DNA of 64,000 nucleotides from the NCBI RefSeq assembly GCF_900172265.1, contig NZ_FWFK01000007.1:62001-126000 (forward strand), in the 5' to 3' direction. Positions 1 through 8,067 of this stretch are shown here, in pieces (the stretch's first letter is position 1; every line of letters begins with the position of its first letter). The position numbers were made by a program, and so were the translations under genes. The notes under the pieces were generated by a model. It worked only from the letters and a program-made list of their open reading frames with translations. It made no database searches and was not told the origin of the DNA. Origin of the DNA: Roseivivax jejudonensis. Lineage in GTDB: Bacteria > Pseudomonadota > Alphaproteobacteria > Rhodobacterales > Rhodobacteraceae.

Positions 1-974
1 GGCAGGATCGTGGTGGTGATCGTCGGAAAGACCATGTCGGCGTTCGACAGGTCCGGAACGACCGAGATCGCCATCGCGCCCGGCAGCACCATGATGAACA
101 TCGGGATGATCTTGAGGAAACCGCCGAGGATCGCGCCGCGCTGCGCCTCGCGCAGGTCGCGCGCGCCCAGCACCCGCTGCACGATGTACTGGTTGGTGAC
201 CCAGTACCAGAAGCCGAGGAGCGGCACGCCGAAGAACAGCCCCGTCCAGGGCAGCGTTTCGTTGTCGCGCGGCAGCACGAGGCTCAGGTGATCCTCGCCG
301 GGCACGCTCTCCTTCACCTGCGCCCACGAGAAATCGTTGCCCTGGAACAGGATGAACGTCATCGCGGCGCAGCCGATGATGAGCACGACGGCCTGCAGAA
401 CGTCGGTATAGACCACGGCCTTCAGGCCGCCCGACGCGGTGTAGATGCCTGCAAAGATGCCGAGACCGACGCAGGTCTGCCAGATCGGGATGTCGGGAAA
501 GAAGGTCTGCACCACCACGCCGCCGGCATAGAGCCCGCCGGCGGTGTCGACGATGACCGTCAGCACGATCGTCACCGCCGAGAAGTAGAGCCGCGCGCGG
601 CGGTCGAAACGCCGCTCGAGCCATTCGGGGATCGTCGTCACCCGGGCCTTGAAGAACAGGGGCGCGAACACGAAGGCCAGCAGGATGAGGGGGATGCCCG
701 CCATCCACTCGTATGCCGAGGTGGCGATGCCGGTGGTGTAGGCGGCCCCCGTCAGGCCGATGAGCGTGGTCGAGGAGATGTTGGAGGCGAAGAGCGAGAA
801 ACCGACGACCGTCCAGGTCAGGGTTCGCCCCGCGAGAAAGAGATCCTCACCGCTTTCGGTTCGTCGGGAGACCCATACACCGATCCCGATGATCACAAGG
901 AAATAGGCGACGAGGACGGCGATATCGAGCCCGGTGATCGCGCCCGACACCGCTTGCGAGGCTCCCTCTTCCAT
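1..974 (-). CDS. Sodium:solute symporter (SSS/SLC5 family), C-terminal part outside window
   Basis: Partial gene: the start is at 974 and the reading frame stays open to the left edge, giving about 324 N-terminal residues. The start has a strong AGGAGG-type ribosome site 8-10 bases upstream. The first helix (about residues 17-35) is followed by a second near LTWTVVGFSLFASNISSTTLIG, whose SNISS/T motif is the usual Na+-binding region of SSS transporters. Further helices and the segment WYWVTNQYIVQRVLGARD are typical of the SglT-like branch. The family moves sugars, myo-inositol, organic acids or similar solutes with Na+ through the inner membrane; the substrate cannot be read from the sequence. 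Divergent from prmA. Confidence 0.88.
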   Translation of the reverse strand, partial: MEEGASQAVSGAITGLDIAVLVAYFLVIIGIGVWVSRRTESGEDLFLAGRTLTWTVVGFSLFASNISSTTLIGLTGAAYTTGIATSAYEWMAGIPLILLAFVFAPLFFKARVTTIPEWLERRFDRRARLYFSAVTIVLTVIVDTAGGLYAGGVVVQTFFPDIPIWQTCVGLGIFAGIYTASGGLKAVVYTDVLQAVVLIIGCAAMTFILFQGNDFSWAQVKESVPGEDHLSLVLPRDNETLPWTGLFFGVPLLGFWYWVTNQYIVQRVLGARDLREAQRGAILGGFLKIIPMFIMVLPGAMAISVVPDLSNADMVFPTITTTIL

Positions 975-1059
975 GCTTCAAGCTCCTCCTGACACTGTGT
1001 CGCACCAACCGGAGCGGCGCTGCGGAGGTTCCCGCTAAACGCGAACGGAGATCCCAGGC

Positions 1060-1944
1060 ATGGCCACCTACACGGCGCTGACGACCTTGCGCGGACGCGA
1101 ACCGGCGGAGGCGCTGGGCGAGGCGCTCGAAGAGCTCGACCCGGCGCCGACCGGGGTCGGCGTGTTCGAGATCGAGGACGACAGCGGCCTGTGGGAGGTC
1201 GGCGGCTACTTCGATGCGCCGCCCGACGAGATCGGGCTCGCGCTTCTGGCCGCGTCGTGGGGCGCCGCCGATTTCGCGGTGTCCGAGGTGCCCGACACCG
1301 ATTGGGTCGACAAGGTCCGGCGCGAACTTACGCCGGTCGAGGCCGGCCGTTTCTTCGTCTACGGCAGCCATGACGCCGACAAGGTGCCCGAGGGCGCGGA
1401 GCCGCTCCTGATCGAGGCGGCGATGGCGTTCGGCACCGGACACCACGGCACCACGCTTGGATGTCTGCGTGCGCTCGACCGTCTTGCGACGGCGGGCGTC
1501 GAGGGGCAGCGCGTTGCCGATATCGGGTGCGGCACCGCCGTTCTGGCGATGGCCGCGGCGCGCATCTGGCCGAACCCGGTCCTCGCGTCGGACATAGACG
1601 CGGTAGCGGTCGAGGTCGCCGAGGCCAATGTCCGGGCCAACGATCTCGAGGGGCGAGTCATCTGCGTCGAGGCCACGGGCTTCGACCACCCACGCCTGGC
1701 CGAGGCCGTGCCGTTCGATCTCGTCTTCGCCAACATCCTGCTCGCCCCGCTCGTCGCGCTTGCGCCCGACATGGGCCGCGTGGTGGCGACTGGCGGGCGC
1801 GCGATCCTGTCGGGAATCCTCACGCGGCAGGCGGATGAAACCGTGGCCGCGTACCGCGACGCCGGGTTCGAGGTCGAGCATCGCGAAGAGATCGGCGACT
1901 GGGTCACCCTCACGCTGCGTCGTGACGCGGAGGCGTCGTCGTAA
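1060..1944 (+). CDS. prmA: Ribosomal protein L11 methyltransferase
   Basis: 294 residues, the usual PrmA length. PrmA trimethylates ribosomal protein L11 using S-adenosylmethionine. The family signature GTGHHGTT lies near residue 127. The SAM-binding motif VADIGCGTAVLAMAAARI follows near residue 152, and the NILLAPL segment in the C-terminal half is the NxL(L)xxL catalytic-loop region. The ATG is preceded by an AACGGAG ribosome site. Divergent from the symporter and followed by a small membrane-protein gene. Confidence 0.93.
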   Translation: MATYTALTTLRGREPAEALGEALEELDPAPTGVGVFEIEDDSGLWEVGGYFDAPPDEIGLALLAASWGAADFAVSEVPDTDWVDKVRRELTPVEAGRFFVYGSHDADKVPEGAEPLLIEAAMAFGTGHHGTTLGCLRALDRLATAGVEGQRVADIGCGTAVLAMAAARIWPNPVLASDIDAVAVEVAEANVRANDLEGRVICVEATGFDHPRLAEAVPFDLVFANILLAPLVALAPDMGRVVATGGRAILSGILTRQADETVAAYRDAGFEVEHREEIGDWVTLTLRRDAEASS

Positions 1945-2041
1945 CGCGGCGACCGCAGCGATTGCCGCAAAAATGCCTTAATTCAGGGCTACGTCCGACC
2001 CAGTCTATTGTCCGGTGGGGGCCGGTACGTTCGAGGCTGCC

Positions 2042-2383
2042 ATGGATCAAGGATTGAAAGAGTTCGCGCGCAGGCACCGGCAGCTGCGCCGCAAGCATCG
2101 TCGTTTGGCCCGGGGTTACGTGACCCGCCTGGGATCCAACGGCGTCATCGAGCACCAGCCGCGACGCGAGCTCGCGGGTCTGGTCGTCCCGCCGATCGGC
2201 GTGCTTCTCATCTCGTTCTTCGGCTTCAAGATCGTGCTGTTCTCGAGCCTCGGCGCCGACGCGTACGGTCGCCACCTCTCCGCACTGGCCGAGGGCACGA
2301 TGGTCGAGCGTATCGGCGCCGTGCTGATGGCCGCCGATCCGCTGACGATGATCGCGACCGAGGTCGTCTCGCGCCTCATGTAG
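2042..2383 (+). CDS. Small hypothetical membrane protein
   Basis: 113 residues from the ATG at 2042; an in-frame GTG at 2015 is possible but less likely. A very basic N-terminus (residues 8-35, many R/K/H) precedes a hydrophobic stretch at about residues 45-68 ([19 protein letters not shown]) that should cross the membrane; the rest is amphipathic. I do not recognise a named family, though similar proteins sit next to prmA in Rhodobacteraceae (recollection, not checked). It ends just before a strong intrinsic terminator. Confidence 0.6.
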   Translation: MDQGLKEFARRHRQLRRKHRRLARGYVTRLGSNGVIEHQPRRELAGLVVPPIGVLLISFFGFKIVLFSSLGADAYGRHLSALAEGTMVERIGAVLMAADPLTMIATEVVSRLM

Positions 2384-2404
2384 GACCGCTGCGCCCCGAC
2401 GCAG

Positions 2405-2440
2405 AAACGCCGCGCCGGCCCCTGGCCCGCGCGGCGTTTT
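2405..2440 (+). terminator. Intrinsic terminator after the prmA-side gene
   Basis: AAACGCCGCGC pairs with GCGCGGCGTTT around a short GC-rich loop, and the right arm runs into TTTT. It sits 22 bases after the stop at 2383. The A-rich left edge mirrors the T-run, so it could also act on the opposite strand for the converging DUF1127 gene. Confidence 0.8.
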
Positions 2441-2491
2441 CTGTGTGCCTGCTGCGACGTGCGCCGCCCCGGACGGACGACGCGGCGCTGG

Positions 2492-2695
2492 TCAGCGGCG
2501 CGCGACCCGGGCGATGTCGGCGCGGGTCAGGCCGATATCGTCGAGTTCGCGGTCGGTCAGCTGCGAAAGCGCCTTTTCGGTGCGGCGCACGTCGCGCGAA
2601 TGCGCAACCGTGGAGACGGCGCTGACGAACAGTGCACCGATGCGACCGGCGGCATCGAGCGAAGCGGGGCGGGAGGGGGCGGCGGTGAAGCTCAT
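2492..2695 (-). CDS. DUF1127 (YjiS-like) small protein
   Basis: 67 residues from the ATG at 2695; a longer in-frame extension to 2776 exists, but the shorter start has an AGGA site upstream and matches the usual size. The C-terminus [22 protein letters not shown] is the DUF1127 signature. Known members are small regulatory or RNA-associated proteins in alphaproteobacteria, linked to phosphate and carbon metabolism; the specific role here is unknown. The N-terminal 30 residues are Ala/Pro-rich. Divergent from ruvC across a 310-bp gap. Confidence 0.85.
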   Translation of the reverse strand: MSFTAAPSRPASLDAAGRIGALFVSAVSTVAHSRDVRRTEKALSQLTDRELDDIGLTRADIARVARR

Positions 2696-3005
2696 GTCGG
2701 GAATCCTGAAACTGGCGCGCAAAGCGGCGATCTTGCTGTCTGATGCGCAGGTAGAAGGCGGAACGAGAACGAACAAGAGCTCTTTCCCGCATGGGTCACA
2801 TGCGTTTTTTGCATGCCATTCTTCACGCTATGGTCATGTTTTTAGGCGTGAAATCCGGCTCGCGCGTGCGCGGGGTCGCGAAGTGCCGGCAAAGCGTCGC
2901 AAACCGGCGCCGGGACCGCGCCTGCGCAAGACCCCTTGGCGGATGTTCGCGCTTCGTGCTAATCCTGTCGTCAAAACGAAATGCAGCGAATACAGGCGGG
3001 CGGCA
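2696..3005. other. Intergenic region between divergent DUF1127 gene and ruvC
   Basis: 310 bases that should hold both promoters. Visible symmetry: TTCACGC (2822-2828) and GCGTGAA (2846-2852), a perfect inverted repeat with a 17-base spacer within an AT-richer stretch, and GCATG/CATGC repeats around 2788-2815. A degenerate LexA-like site lies near 2945. Nothing coding is supported. Confidence 0.5.
2945..2959 (+). promoter_or_regulatory. Degenerate LexA-like box upstream of ruvC
   Basis: GTTC, seven bases, then GTGC: one mismatch from the alphaproteobacterial LexA consensus GTTC-N7-GTTC. It lies 47 bases before the ruvC start, where an SOS operator would be expected for a Holliday-junction operon. 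One mismatch makes this suggestive only. Confidence 0.3.
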
Positions 3006-3503
3006 GTGATCCGAGTGTTGGGGATCGATCCGGGGTTGGTGAATCTCGGCTGGGGCGTGATCGAGGCCGACCGCGGCCGGATGCGCCACGTCGCCAATGG
3101 CAGCTGCCATTCCGGCAAGGGCGACCTCGCCGACCGCCTGCTGCAGCTTCACCGCCAGCTCTCCGGGATCATCGACTCCTACCGGCCTCAGACTGCCGCG
3201 GTCGAGCAGACCTTCGTCAACAAGGATGCCGTTGCGACGCTCAAGCTCGGACAGGCGCGGGCGATCGCGCTGCTGGTCCCGGCGCAATTCGGCCTGACCG
3301 TCGGGGAATATGCGCCGAACAAGGTGAAGAAATGCGTGGTCGGAGTCGGGCATGCCGACAAGCGGCAGGTGCAGCACATGGTGCGCATGCAGCTTCCCGG
3401 CGCGGACCTGACCGGGCCCGATGCGGCCGACGCGCTGGCGGTCGCCATCTGCCACGCCTTCTACATGGATGCGACGGCCGTCGCGCCGAAGGTGCGTGCG
3501 TGA
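3006..3503 (+). CDS. ruvC: Crossover junction endodeoxyribonuclease RuvC
   Basis: 165 residues from a GTG at 3006, chosen because RuvC proteins begin a few residues before the IDPG motif. RuvC cuts Holliday junctions symmetrically after RuvAB branch migration. The acidic catalytic set is visible: D8 in GIDPG, E67 in AVEQTF, and D139 and D142 in [14 protein letters not shown]. Its stop overlaps the ruvA start (GTGA), so the two are translationally coupled. Confidence 0.94.
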   Translation: MIRVLGIDPGLVNLGWGVIEADRGRMRHVANGSCHSGKGDLADRLLQLHRQLSGIIDSYRPQTAAVEQTFVNKDAVATLKLGQARAIALLVPAQFGLTVGEYAPNKVKKCVVGVGHADKRQVQHMVRMQLPGADLTGPDAADALAVAICHAFYMDATAVAPKVRA

Positions 3504-4177
3504 TCGGCCGCGTCGCCGGCCGTATCGCCTACAAGGCCGAGGACCACGTCCTGATCGATGTCGGCGGCGTGGGCTACGTGGTGTTCTGCTCGGACCGTGT
3601 CCTCGCAAGCCTTCCCGGCCCGGGCGAGGCCGCGGCGCTGTTCACGGACCTCCTCGTGCGCGAAGACATCCTGCAGCTCTACGGCTTCCCCTCGCTGGCC
3701 GAGAAGGAATGGCATCGCCTGCTGATGAGCGTGCAGGGCGTTGGCGCGAAGGCGTCGCTGGCGATACTCGGCGCGCTCGGACCCGACGGCGTCAGCCGCG
3801 CGATCGCGCTGGGAGACGCCACCGCCATCAAGGCGGCCCGGGGCATCGGCCCGAAGACCGCGCAGCGCGTGGTGCACGAACTCAAGGACAAGGCGCCCGG
3901 CGTGATGGCGATGGGCGCCGGTGCGGTGGCGGCCCCGGCGTCGCCACCGGAGGCGGGAGCGGCCCCGGCCGTGGACGAAGCCGCGCCGTTCCCGGCACCG
4001 GCCACGCCGCAGGCCGGCAGCGGCGCGGCGCAGTCCGAGGCACTGTCGGCCCTGACGAACCTCGGCTATGCGCCGGGCGAGGCCGCCGGCGCCGTGGCAC
4101 AAGCCGCGGGAGATGCGCCCGACGCCGACACCGCAACGCTCATCCGCGCCGCACTCAAGCGCCTGGCCCCCGCATGA
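3500..4177 (+). CDS. ruvA: Holliday junction branch migration protein RuvA
   Basis: 225 residues from GTG 3500. The N-terminal OB-fold domain (MIGRVAGRI...VGGVGYVV) is followed by the helix-hairpin-helix junction-binding region ([12 protein letters not shown] and [15 protein letters not shown], about residues 75-135). An Ala/Pro-rich linker (about 140-175) leads to the C-terminal domain III that contacts RuvB ([12 protein letters not shown]). The linker is longer than in E. coli RuvA, as is common in high-GC alphaproteobacteria. Overlaps ruvC by 4 bases. Confidence 0.94.
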   Translation: MIGRVAGRIAYKAEDHVLIDVGGVGYVVFCSDRVLASLPGPGEAAALFTDLLVREDILQLYGFPSLAEKEWHRLLMSVQGVGAKASLAILGALGPDGVSRAIALGDATAIKAARGIGPKTAQRVVHELKDKAPGVMAMGAGAVAAPASPPEAGAAPAVDEAAPFPAPATPQAGSGAAQSEALSALTNLGYAPGEAAGAVAQAAGDAPDADTATLIRAALKRLAPA

Positions 4178-4226
4178 TCGGGCTGGCGCGCCTCCGCCCG
4201 TACGGGCGTCGTCGCGGGCGCCTGCG

Positions 4227-5252
4227 ATGACCGGGCCGGATCCGATGCTGCGCCCCGAGCCTCAGGCCGAGGACGAAGGGCGCGCGCTGCGGCCCCAGTC
4301 GCTCGACGATTTCGTGGGGCAGGCCGAGGCGCGCGCGAACCTGCGCGTGTTCGTGCAATCGGCGCGCAGCCGGGGCGAGGCGATGGACCACACGCTGTTT
4401 CACGGCCCCCCCGGCCTCGGAAAGACGACGCTGGCCCAGATCATGTCGAAAGAGCTCGGCGTCAACTTCCGCATGACCTCGGGCCCCGTCCTCGCGAAGG
4501 CCGGCGATCTCGCCGCGATCCTCACCAATCTCGAGGCGCGCGACGTGCTCTTCATCGACGAGATCCACCGCCTGAACCCCGCAGTCGAAGAGGTGCTCTA
4601 CCCGGCGATGGAAGACTTCGAGCTCGATCTCGTGATCGGCGAGGGCCCCGCGGCGCGCACCGTGCGGATCGAACTCCAGCCCTTCACGCTCGTCGGCGCA
4701 ACGACGCGGCTCGGGCTCCTGACCACGCCGCTGCGCGACCGTTTCGGCATCCCCACCCGCCTGCAATTCTACACGGTCGAGGAACTCGATCGCATCGTGA
4801 CCCGGAACGCGGAAAAGCTCGGCGTGCGGGCCGAGCCGGACGGCGCGCGCGAGATCGCCCGCCGTGCCCGCGGCACGCCCCGCATCGCCGGCCGGCTCTT
4901 GCGCCGCGTCGTCGACTTCGCGGTGGTCGAGGGCGACGGCGTGGTCACCCGCGCGCTGGCCGACAACGCGCTGACTCGTCTCGGCGTGGACTCGCTCGGC
5001 CTCGATGGCGCCGACCGGCGCTATCTCGGACTGATCGCCGAGAACTACGCCGGTGGTCCGGTCGGCATCGAGACGATCTCCGCGGCCCTGTCGGAGAGCC
5101 GCGATGCGCTCGAGGAAGTCATCGAACCCTACCTGCTGCAACAGGGCCTGATCCAGCGCACGCCGCGCGGCCGCATGCTCGCGCAGAAAGGTTGGAGCCA
5201 TCTCGGTCTGCCCGCACAGGGCGCGCCCGGCCAGGGAGCGCTGTTCAGGTAA
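4227..5252 (+). CDS. ruvB: Holliday junction branch migration helicase RuvB
   Basis: 341 residues from ATG 4227, 49 bases after ruvA. AAA+ motor of the RuvAB complex. Walker [10 protein letters not shown] (about residues 60-68), Walker B LFIDEIHR, sensor 1 GATTR, arginine-finger region LRDRFG, and the C-terminal winged-helix domain ending [11 protein letters not shown] are all present. Last gene of the ruvCAB operon; no clear terminator follows, and a repeat-bearing gap begins. Confidence 0.95.
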   Translation: MTGPDPMLRPEPQAEDEGRALRPQSLDDFVGQAEARANLRVFVQSARSRGEAMDHTLFHGPPGLGKTTLAQIMSKELGVNFRMTSGPVLAKAGDLAAILTNLEARDVLFIDEIHRLNPAVEEVLYPAMEDFELDLVIGEGPAARTVRIELQPFTLVGATTRLGLLTTPLRDRFGIPTRLQFYTVEELDRIVTRNAEKLGVRAEPDGAREIARRARGTPRIAGRLLRRVVDFAVVEGDGVVTRALADNALTRLGVDSLGLDGADRRYLGLIAENYAGGPVGIETISAALSESRDALEEVIEPYLLQQGLIQRTPRGRMLAQKGWSHLGLPAQGAPGQGALFR

Positions 5253-5296
5253 ACCCACGTCTCGCCCGGGCGCGGCAGCCGATGGTTCGGCACGAC

Positions 5297-5336
5297 CATC
5301 CGGAGCCTCCGGCGGGGGGTTTGTGGCAAGATGAAG
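5297..5336 (+). repeat. Partial copy of a dispersed hairpin-plus-tail repeat
   Basis: A GGAGCCTCC hairpin, a G-run, then the tail TTTGTGGCAAGATGAAG. The tail matches the conserved end of the other copies (CCAAGAAGAAG or GCAAGATGAAG after a TTT). Shorter and more diverged than the copies at 30820 and 55861. It faces the oppositely oriented copy at 5519 within the same gap. Confidence 0.45.
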
Positions 5337-5518
5337 CCTGGGCGGTCGGACACGATATGCGCAATCCACCCCGTTCCGACTCGGCGCGCCGTGGATACGG
5401 AAACGGACCGGGCCGGAACGGGGCTTCACCTTGCACGCGGCTCGGCTCCCCAGCCGGCCCCGCGGAACCAGTTGACGTGAGTTGGGTTAACAGGAGGTTT
5501 CCACGCGACACGCTCATC

Positions 5519-5579
5519 CTTCATCTTGCCCGTGAACCCCGGGGGAGTCGCCGCAGGCGACGGGGGCAGAGCCCCCTCG
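5519..5579 (-). repeat. Copy of the dispersed hairpin-plus-tail repeat
   Basis: Read on the minus strand: a GGGGGCTCTGCCCCC hairpin, then a GTCGCCTGCGGCGAC hairpin, TCCCCCGGGG, and the tail TTCACGGGCAAGATGAAG. Same plan as the copies at 30820 (+) and 55861 (-): GC hairpin, CTCCCCGG, short AT-richer stretch, GGcCAAGA-GAAG. The rest of the 395-base gap between ruvB and the next gene (5253-5647) shows nothing else I can name. Confidence 0.6.
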
Positions 5580-5647
5580 CGGTCCGGCCGTTGGACTTCG
5601 CCGCGCCGTTGTGGCAGGAGCGCCGCGAGCGACAGGAGCCACCTGCC

Positions 5648-6316
5648 ATGCACGACACACCGCCGCCCGAGCGGGGTTCCGAGCCCTCCGCCGACGAGAT
5701 CGCTGCGCTCTTCACGCGGTCGGACGGCGAGTATCTCTGCGCGCGGTGGGGGCGGCCGCTGGCGCCGGTCGTCTTCGGGGTCGACGATCGCACGCTCGGC
5801 ATTGTCAAGGGCGCGTTCGAGGCGGTCGCGGAGCTGGCCGGGCACGAGATCGCGGAGACGGATCCCGAGCTGGGCGCCAATGTCATGGTCTTCTTCTTTC
5901 GCGACTGGGACGAGCTGACAGAGGTGCCGAACCTCGACCGGCTGGTTCAGGGGCTGGCGCCGCTCGTGGAGCGACTGAAGGCGGCGGACGCGAACCAGTA
6001 CCGCGTGTTCCGGTTCGACGGCGACGGGGCGATCACCGCCTGTTTCGTCTTCCTGCGCATGGATGCGGAACTGTCGGCCGTCCCGGCCGAGACACTCGCG
6101 CTTTCGCAGGTCGTGCACTCGATGCTTCTGTGGTCGGACACCGCCTTCACCACGCGCTCCGCGCTCGGGACGTTGTCGGACGGACGGGTTGTGCTGCGCC
6201 CGGACGTCGCCGCGATCCTGCGTGCCGCCTACGACCCGGTTCTGCCGGACGTCGCCCGCGACCCGAGCCACGCGCTGCGTCTTCATGCCCGGCTCACCGC
6301 CGGGCGCCTGTCCTGA
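5648..6316 (+). CDS. Conserved hypothetical protein upstream of ybgC
   Basis: 222 residues from ATG 5648, preceded by a CAGGAG ribosome site. No signal peptide, transmembrane helix or catalytic motif stands out. The sequence is acidic (PDVARD, ADEIAALFTRSDG) and has the feel of a soluble alpha/beta protein, with FFFRDWDELTEVPNLDRLV and LSQVVHSMLLWSD as its most distinctive parts. Genes of this type sit between ruvB and ybgC in Rhodobacteraceae, from memory; no function can be given. It ends 22 bases before ybgC, so it is probably cotranscribed into the Tol operon. Confidence 0.7.
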   Translation: MHDTPPPERGSEPSADEIAALFTRSDGEYLCARWGRPLAPVVFGVDDRTLGIVKGAFEAVAELAGHEIAETDPELGANVMVFFFRDWDELTEVPNLDRLVQGLAPLVERLKAADANQYRVFRFDGDGAITACFVFLRMDAELSAVPAETLALSQVVHSMLLWSDTAFTTRSALGTLSDGRVVLRPDVAAILRAAYDPVLPDVARDPSHALRLHARLTAGRLS

Positions 6317-6338
6317 TCCGGCCTGCGAGGGAATGTCG

Positions 6339-6728
6339 ATGGAGCCGCACGAGTTCGCCGTCACGGTGTTCTACGAGGATACCGACATGGGCGGTATCGT
6401 CTATCACGCGAATTACCTGAAATTCATCGAGCGGGCGCGATCCGCCTGGGTGCGCACGCTGGGCGTCGACCAGAACGCGATGCGCGAGGCCGGCATCGTC
6501 TTCGTCGTGCGCCGGATCGAGGCGGATTACCTCGGCGCCGCGCGGCTCGACGACGAGTTGCTCGTGCGCACCGAGACGCAGAGCGTGACAGCCGCGCGCC
6601 TCGTCATGCGCCAGGAGGTGCTGCGCGCCGGCGAGGTCCTGTTCCGGGCCGAAGTCACGGCCGTCTGCGCAACTCTTGCGGGACAGCCGGTGCGTTTGCC
6701 GGCGGAGATCCGCCAAAAGGTGCACTGA
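6339..6728 (+). CDS. ybgC: YbgC-type acyl-CoA thioesterase (Tol-Pal associated)
   Basis: 129 residues from ATG 6339; an ATG six bases earlier (6333) is too close to the GAGGGA ribosome site. Hotdog-fold thioesterase of the 4-hydroxybenzoyl-CoA thioesterase type. VFYEDTDMGGIVYHANYLKFIERAR holds the catalytic Asp of the YEDTD.GG..YH.NY signature. In E. coli the product hydrolyses short acyl-CoAs and interacts with acyl carrier protein; it heads the tol-pal operon there as here. Confidence 0.92.
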   Translation: MEPHEFAVTVFYEDTDMGGIVYHANYLKFIERARSAWVRTLGVDQNAMREAGIVFVVRRIEADYLGAARLDDELLVRTETQSVTAARLVMRQEVLRAGEVLFRAEVTAVCATLAGQPVRLPAEIRQKVH

Positions 6729-6844
6729 GTGCACGCGACCGTGTAAGGCCCGGCGGCATTCCGTGTTGGCCGCGGTGGCGGATTTGCGGTAGACCGAGCC
6801 TCAGGAGGCCCGTCAGAGGCCCGAGGCGGACAAAGAGCAGGCTC

Positions 6845-7540
6845 ATGGAAACCGAAGCACTCCAGGCGGCGTCGCAGGTCGATTTTTCGATGTGGGGCCT
6901 TTTCGCGCGCGCCACGCTCACCGTGAAGCTGGTGATGCTGGCGCTGATCCTGTCATCCTTCTGGTCGTGGTCGATCATCGTGCAGAAGATCATCTCGTAC
7001 CGCGCGGCGCGGCGCGAGGCGGCGCGGTTCGACCGCGCCTTCTGGTCGGGCGAGCCGCTGGACGAGCTGTTCGACGAGATCGGGCCCGATCCGAGCGGCC
7101 GCGCACAGCGCGTCTTTGCGGCCGGCATGTCGGAATGGCGGCGCAGCCACCGGGACGACGGCGCGATGATTGCCGGCGCGCAGGCGCGGATCGACCGCTC
7201 GATGGACGTGGCCATCGCCAAGGAGGCGGACGAGCTTCAGGCGGGGCTCCCGGTCCTGGCCTCGGTCGGGTCGGTCACGCCGTTCGTCGGGCTGTTCGGG
7301 ACGGTCTGGGGCATCATGAACGCCTTCATCGAGATCGCCGAGCAGCAGAACACCAACCTCGCCGTCGTCGCACCGGGCATCGCCGAGGCGCTGCTGGCCA
7401 CAGGGCTCGGGCTTCTGGCGGCCATCCCGGCGGTGATCTTCTACAACAAGCTGTCGGCGGACGCCGATCGGCTGATCGGCGGCTACGAGGCGTTCTCGGA
7501 CGAGTTCTCGACCATCCTGTCGCGCCAGTTGGACGGCTGA
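6845..7540 (+). CDS. tolQ: Tol-Pal system proton channel subunit TolQ
   Basis: 231 residues. Inner-membrane MotA/TolQ/ExbB family protein that with TolR harvests proton-motive force to drive TolA. One N-terminal helix (about 22-45), a cytoplasmic loop rich in charged residues, then two C-terminal helices: GSVTPFVGLFGTVWGIM and APGIAEALLATGLGLLAAIPAV, the latter carrying the conserved Thr of the channel. One base separates it from tolR. Confidence 0.95.
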   Translation: METEALQAASQVDFSMWGLFARATLTVKLVMLALILSSFWSWSIIVQKIISYRAARREAARFDRAFWSGEPLDELFDEIGPDPSGRAQRVFAAGMSEWRRSHRDDGAMIAGAQARIDRSMDVAIAKEADELQAGLPVLASVGSVTPFVGLFGTVWGIMNAFIEIAEQQNTNLAVVAPGIAEALLATGLGLLAAIPAVIFYNKLSADADRLIGGYEAFSDEFSTILSRQLDG

Positions 7541-7541
7541 G

Positions 7542-8057
7542 ATGGGCGCGGGCGTCATCAAGAAGGGCTCGGGCGGCGGCCGGCGGCGGCGCAATCGCCG
7601 CGGCGGCGCGCAGCCGATGTCCGAGATCAACGTCACGCCCTTCGTGGACGTGATGCTGGTTCTGCTGATCATCTTCATGGTGGCCGCGCCGCTCCTGACG
7701 GTCGGCGTTCCGGTCGAACTGCCGAAGACTGCGGCGACCGCGCTGCCCTCCGACAACGAGGAGCCGCTGACGGTCACGGTTGCTGCCGACGGCACGGTCA
7801 CGGTGATGACGACCGAGGTGCCGCGCGACGCGTTGATCGGCCGGCTGCGCGCCATCGCGGCCGAGCGGTCGGACGATCGCGTGTACCTGCGGGCCGACGG
7901 CACCGTGCCCTACAACGACGTGGCCGAGGTGATGGGCGCGCTCAACGCGGGCGGCTTCGCGTCGATCGGTCTCGTCACCGATATCGGCGGGCCGGCGCTC
8001 GACGGGGCGGCCGCGGCCGAGCCGTCGCTTGCGGCGCCTGCCGGGGAAGGCAACTGA
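7542..8057 (+). CDS. tolR: Tol-Pal system protein TolR (ExbD family)
   Basis: 171 residues. Short Arg/Gly-rich cytoplasmic tail (GGGRRRRNRRGG), then MSEINVTPFVDVMLVLLIIFMV, the single helix with the proton-carrying Asp (the D of PFVDV). The periplasmic domain includes LRADGTVPYNDVAEVMG, the usual ExbD/TolR fold. A tail of about 25 residues (AALDGAAAAEPSLAAPAGEGN-like) extends past the fold. The tolA reading frame begins within 11 bases. Confidence 0.94.
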   Translation: MGAGVIKKGSGGGRRRRNRRGGAQPMSEINVTPFVDVMLVLLIIFMVAAPLLTVGVPVELPKTAATALPSDNEEPLTVTVAADGTVTVMTTEVPRDALIGRLRAIAAERSDDRVYLRADGTVPYNDVAEVMGALNAGGFASIGLVTDIGGPALDGAAAAEPSLAAPAGEGN

Positions 8058-8067
8058 GGGGCGGCCT

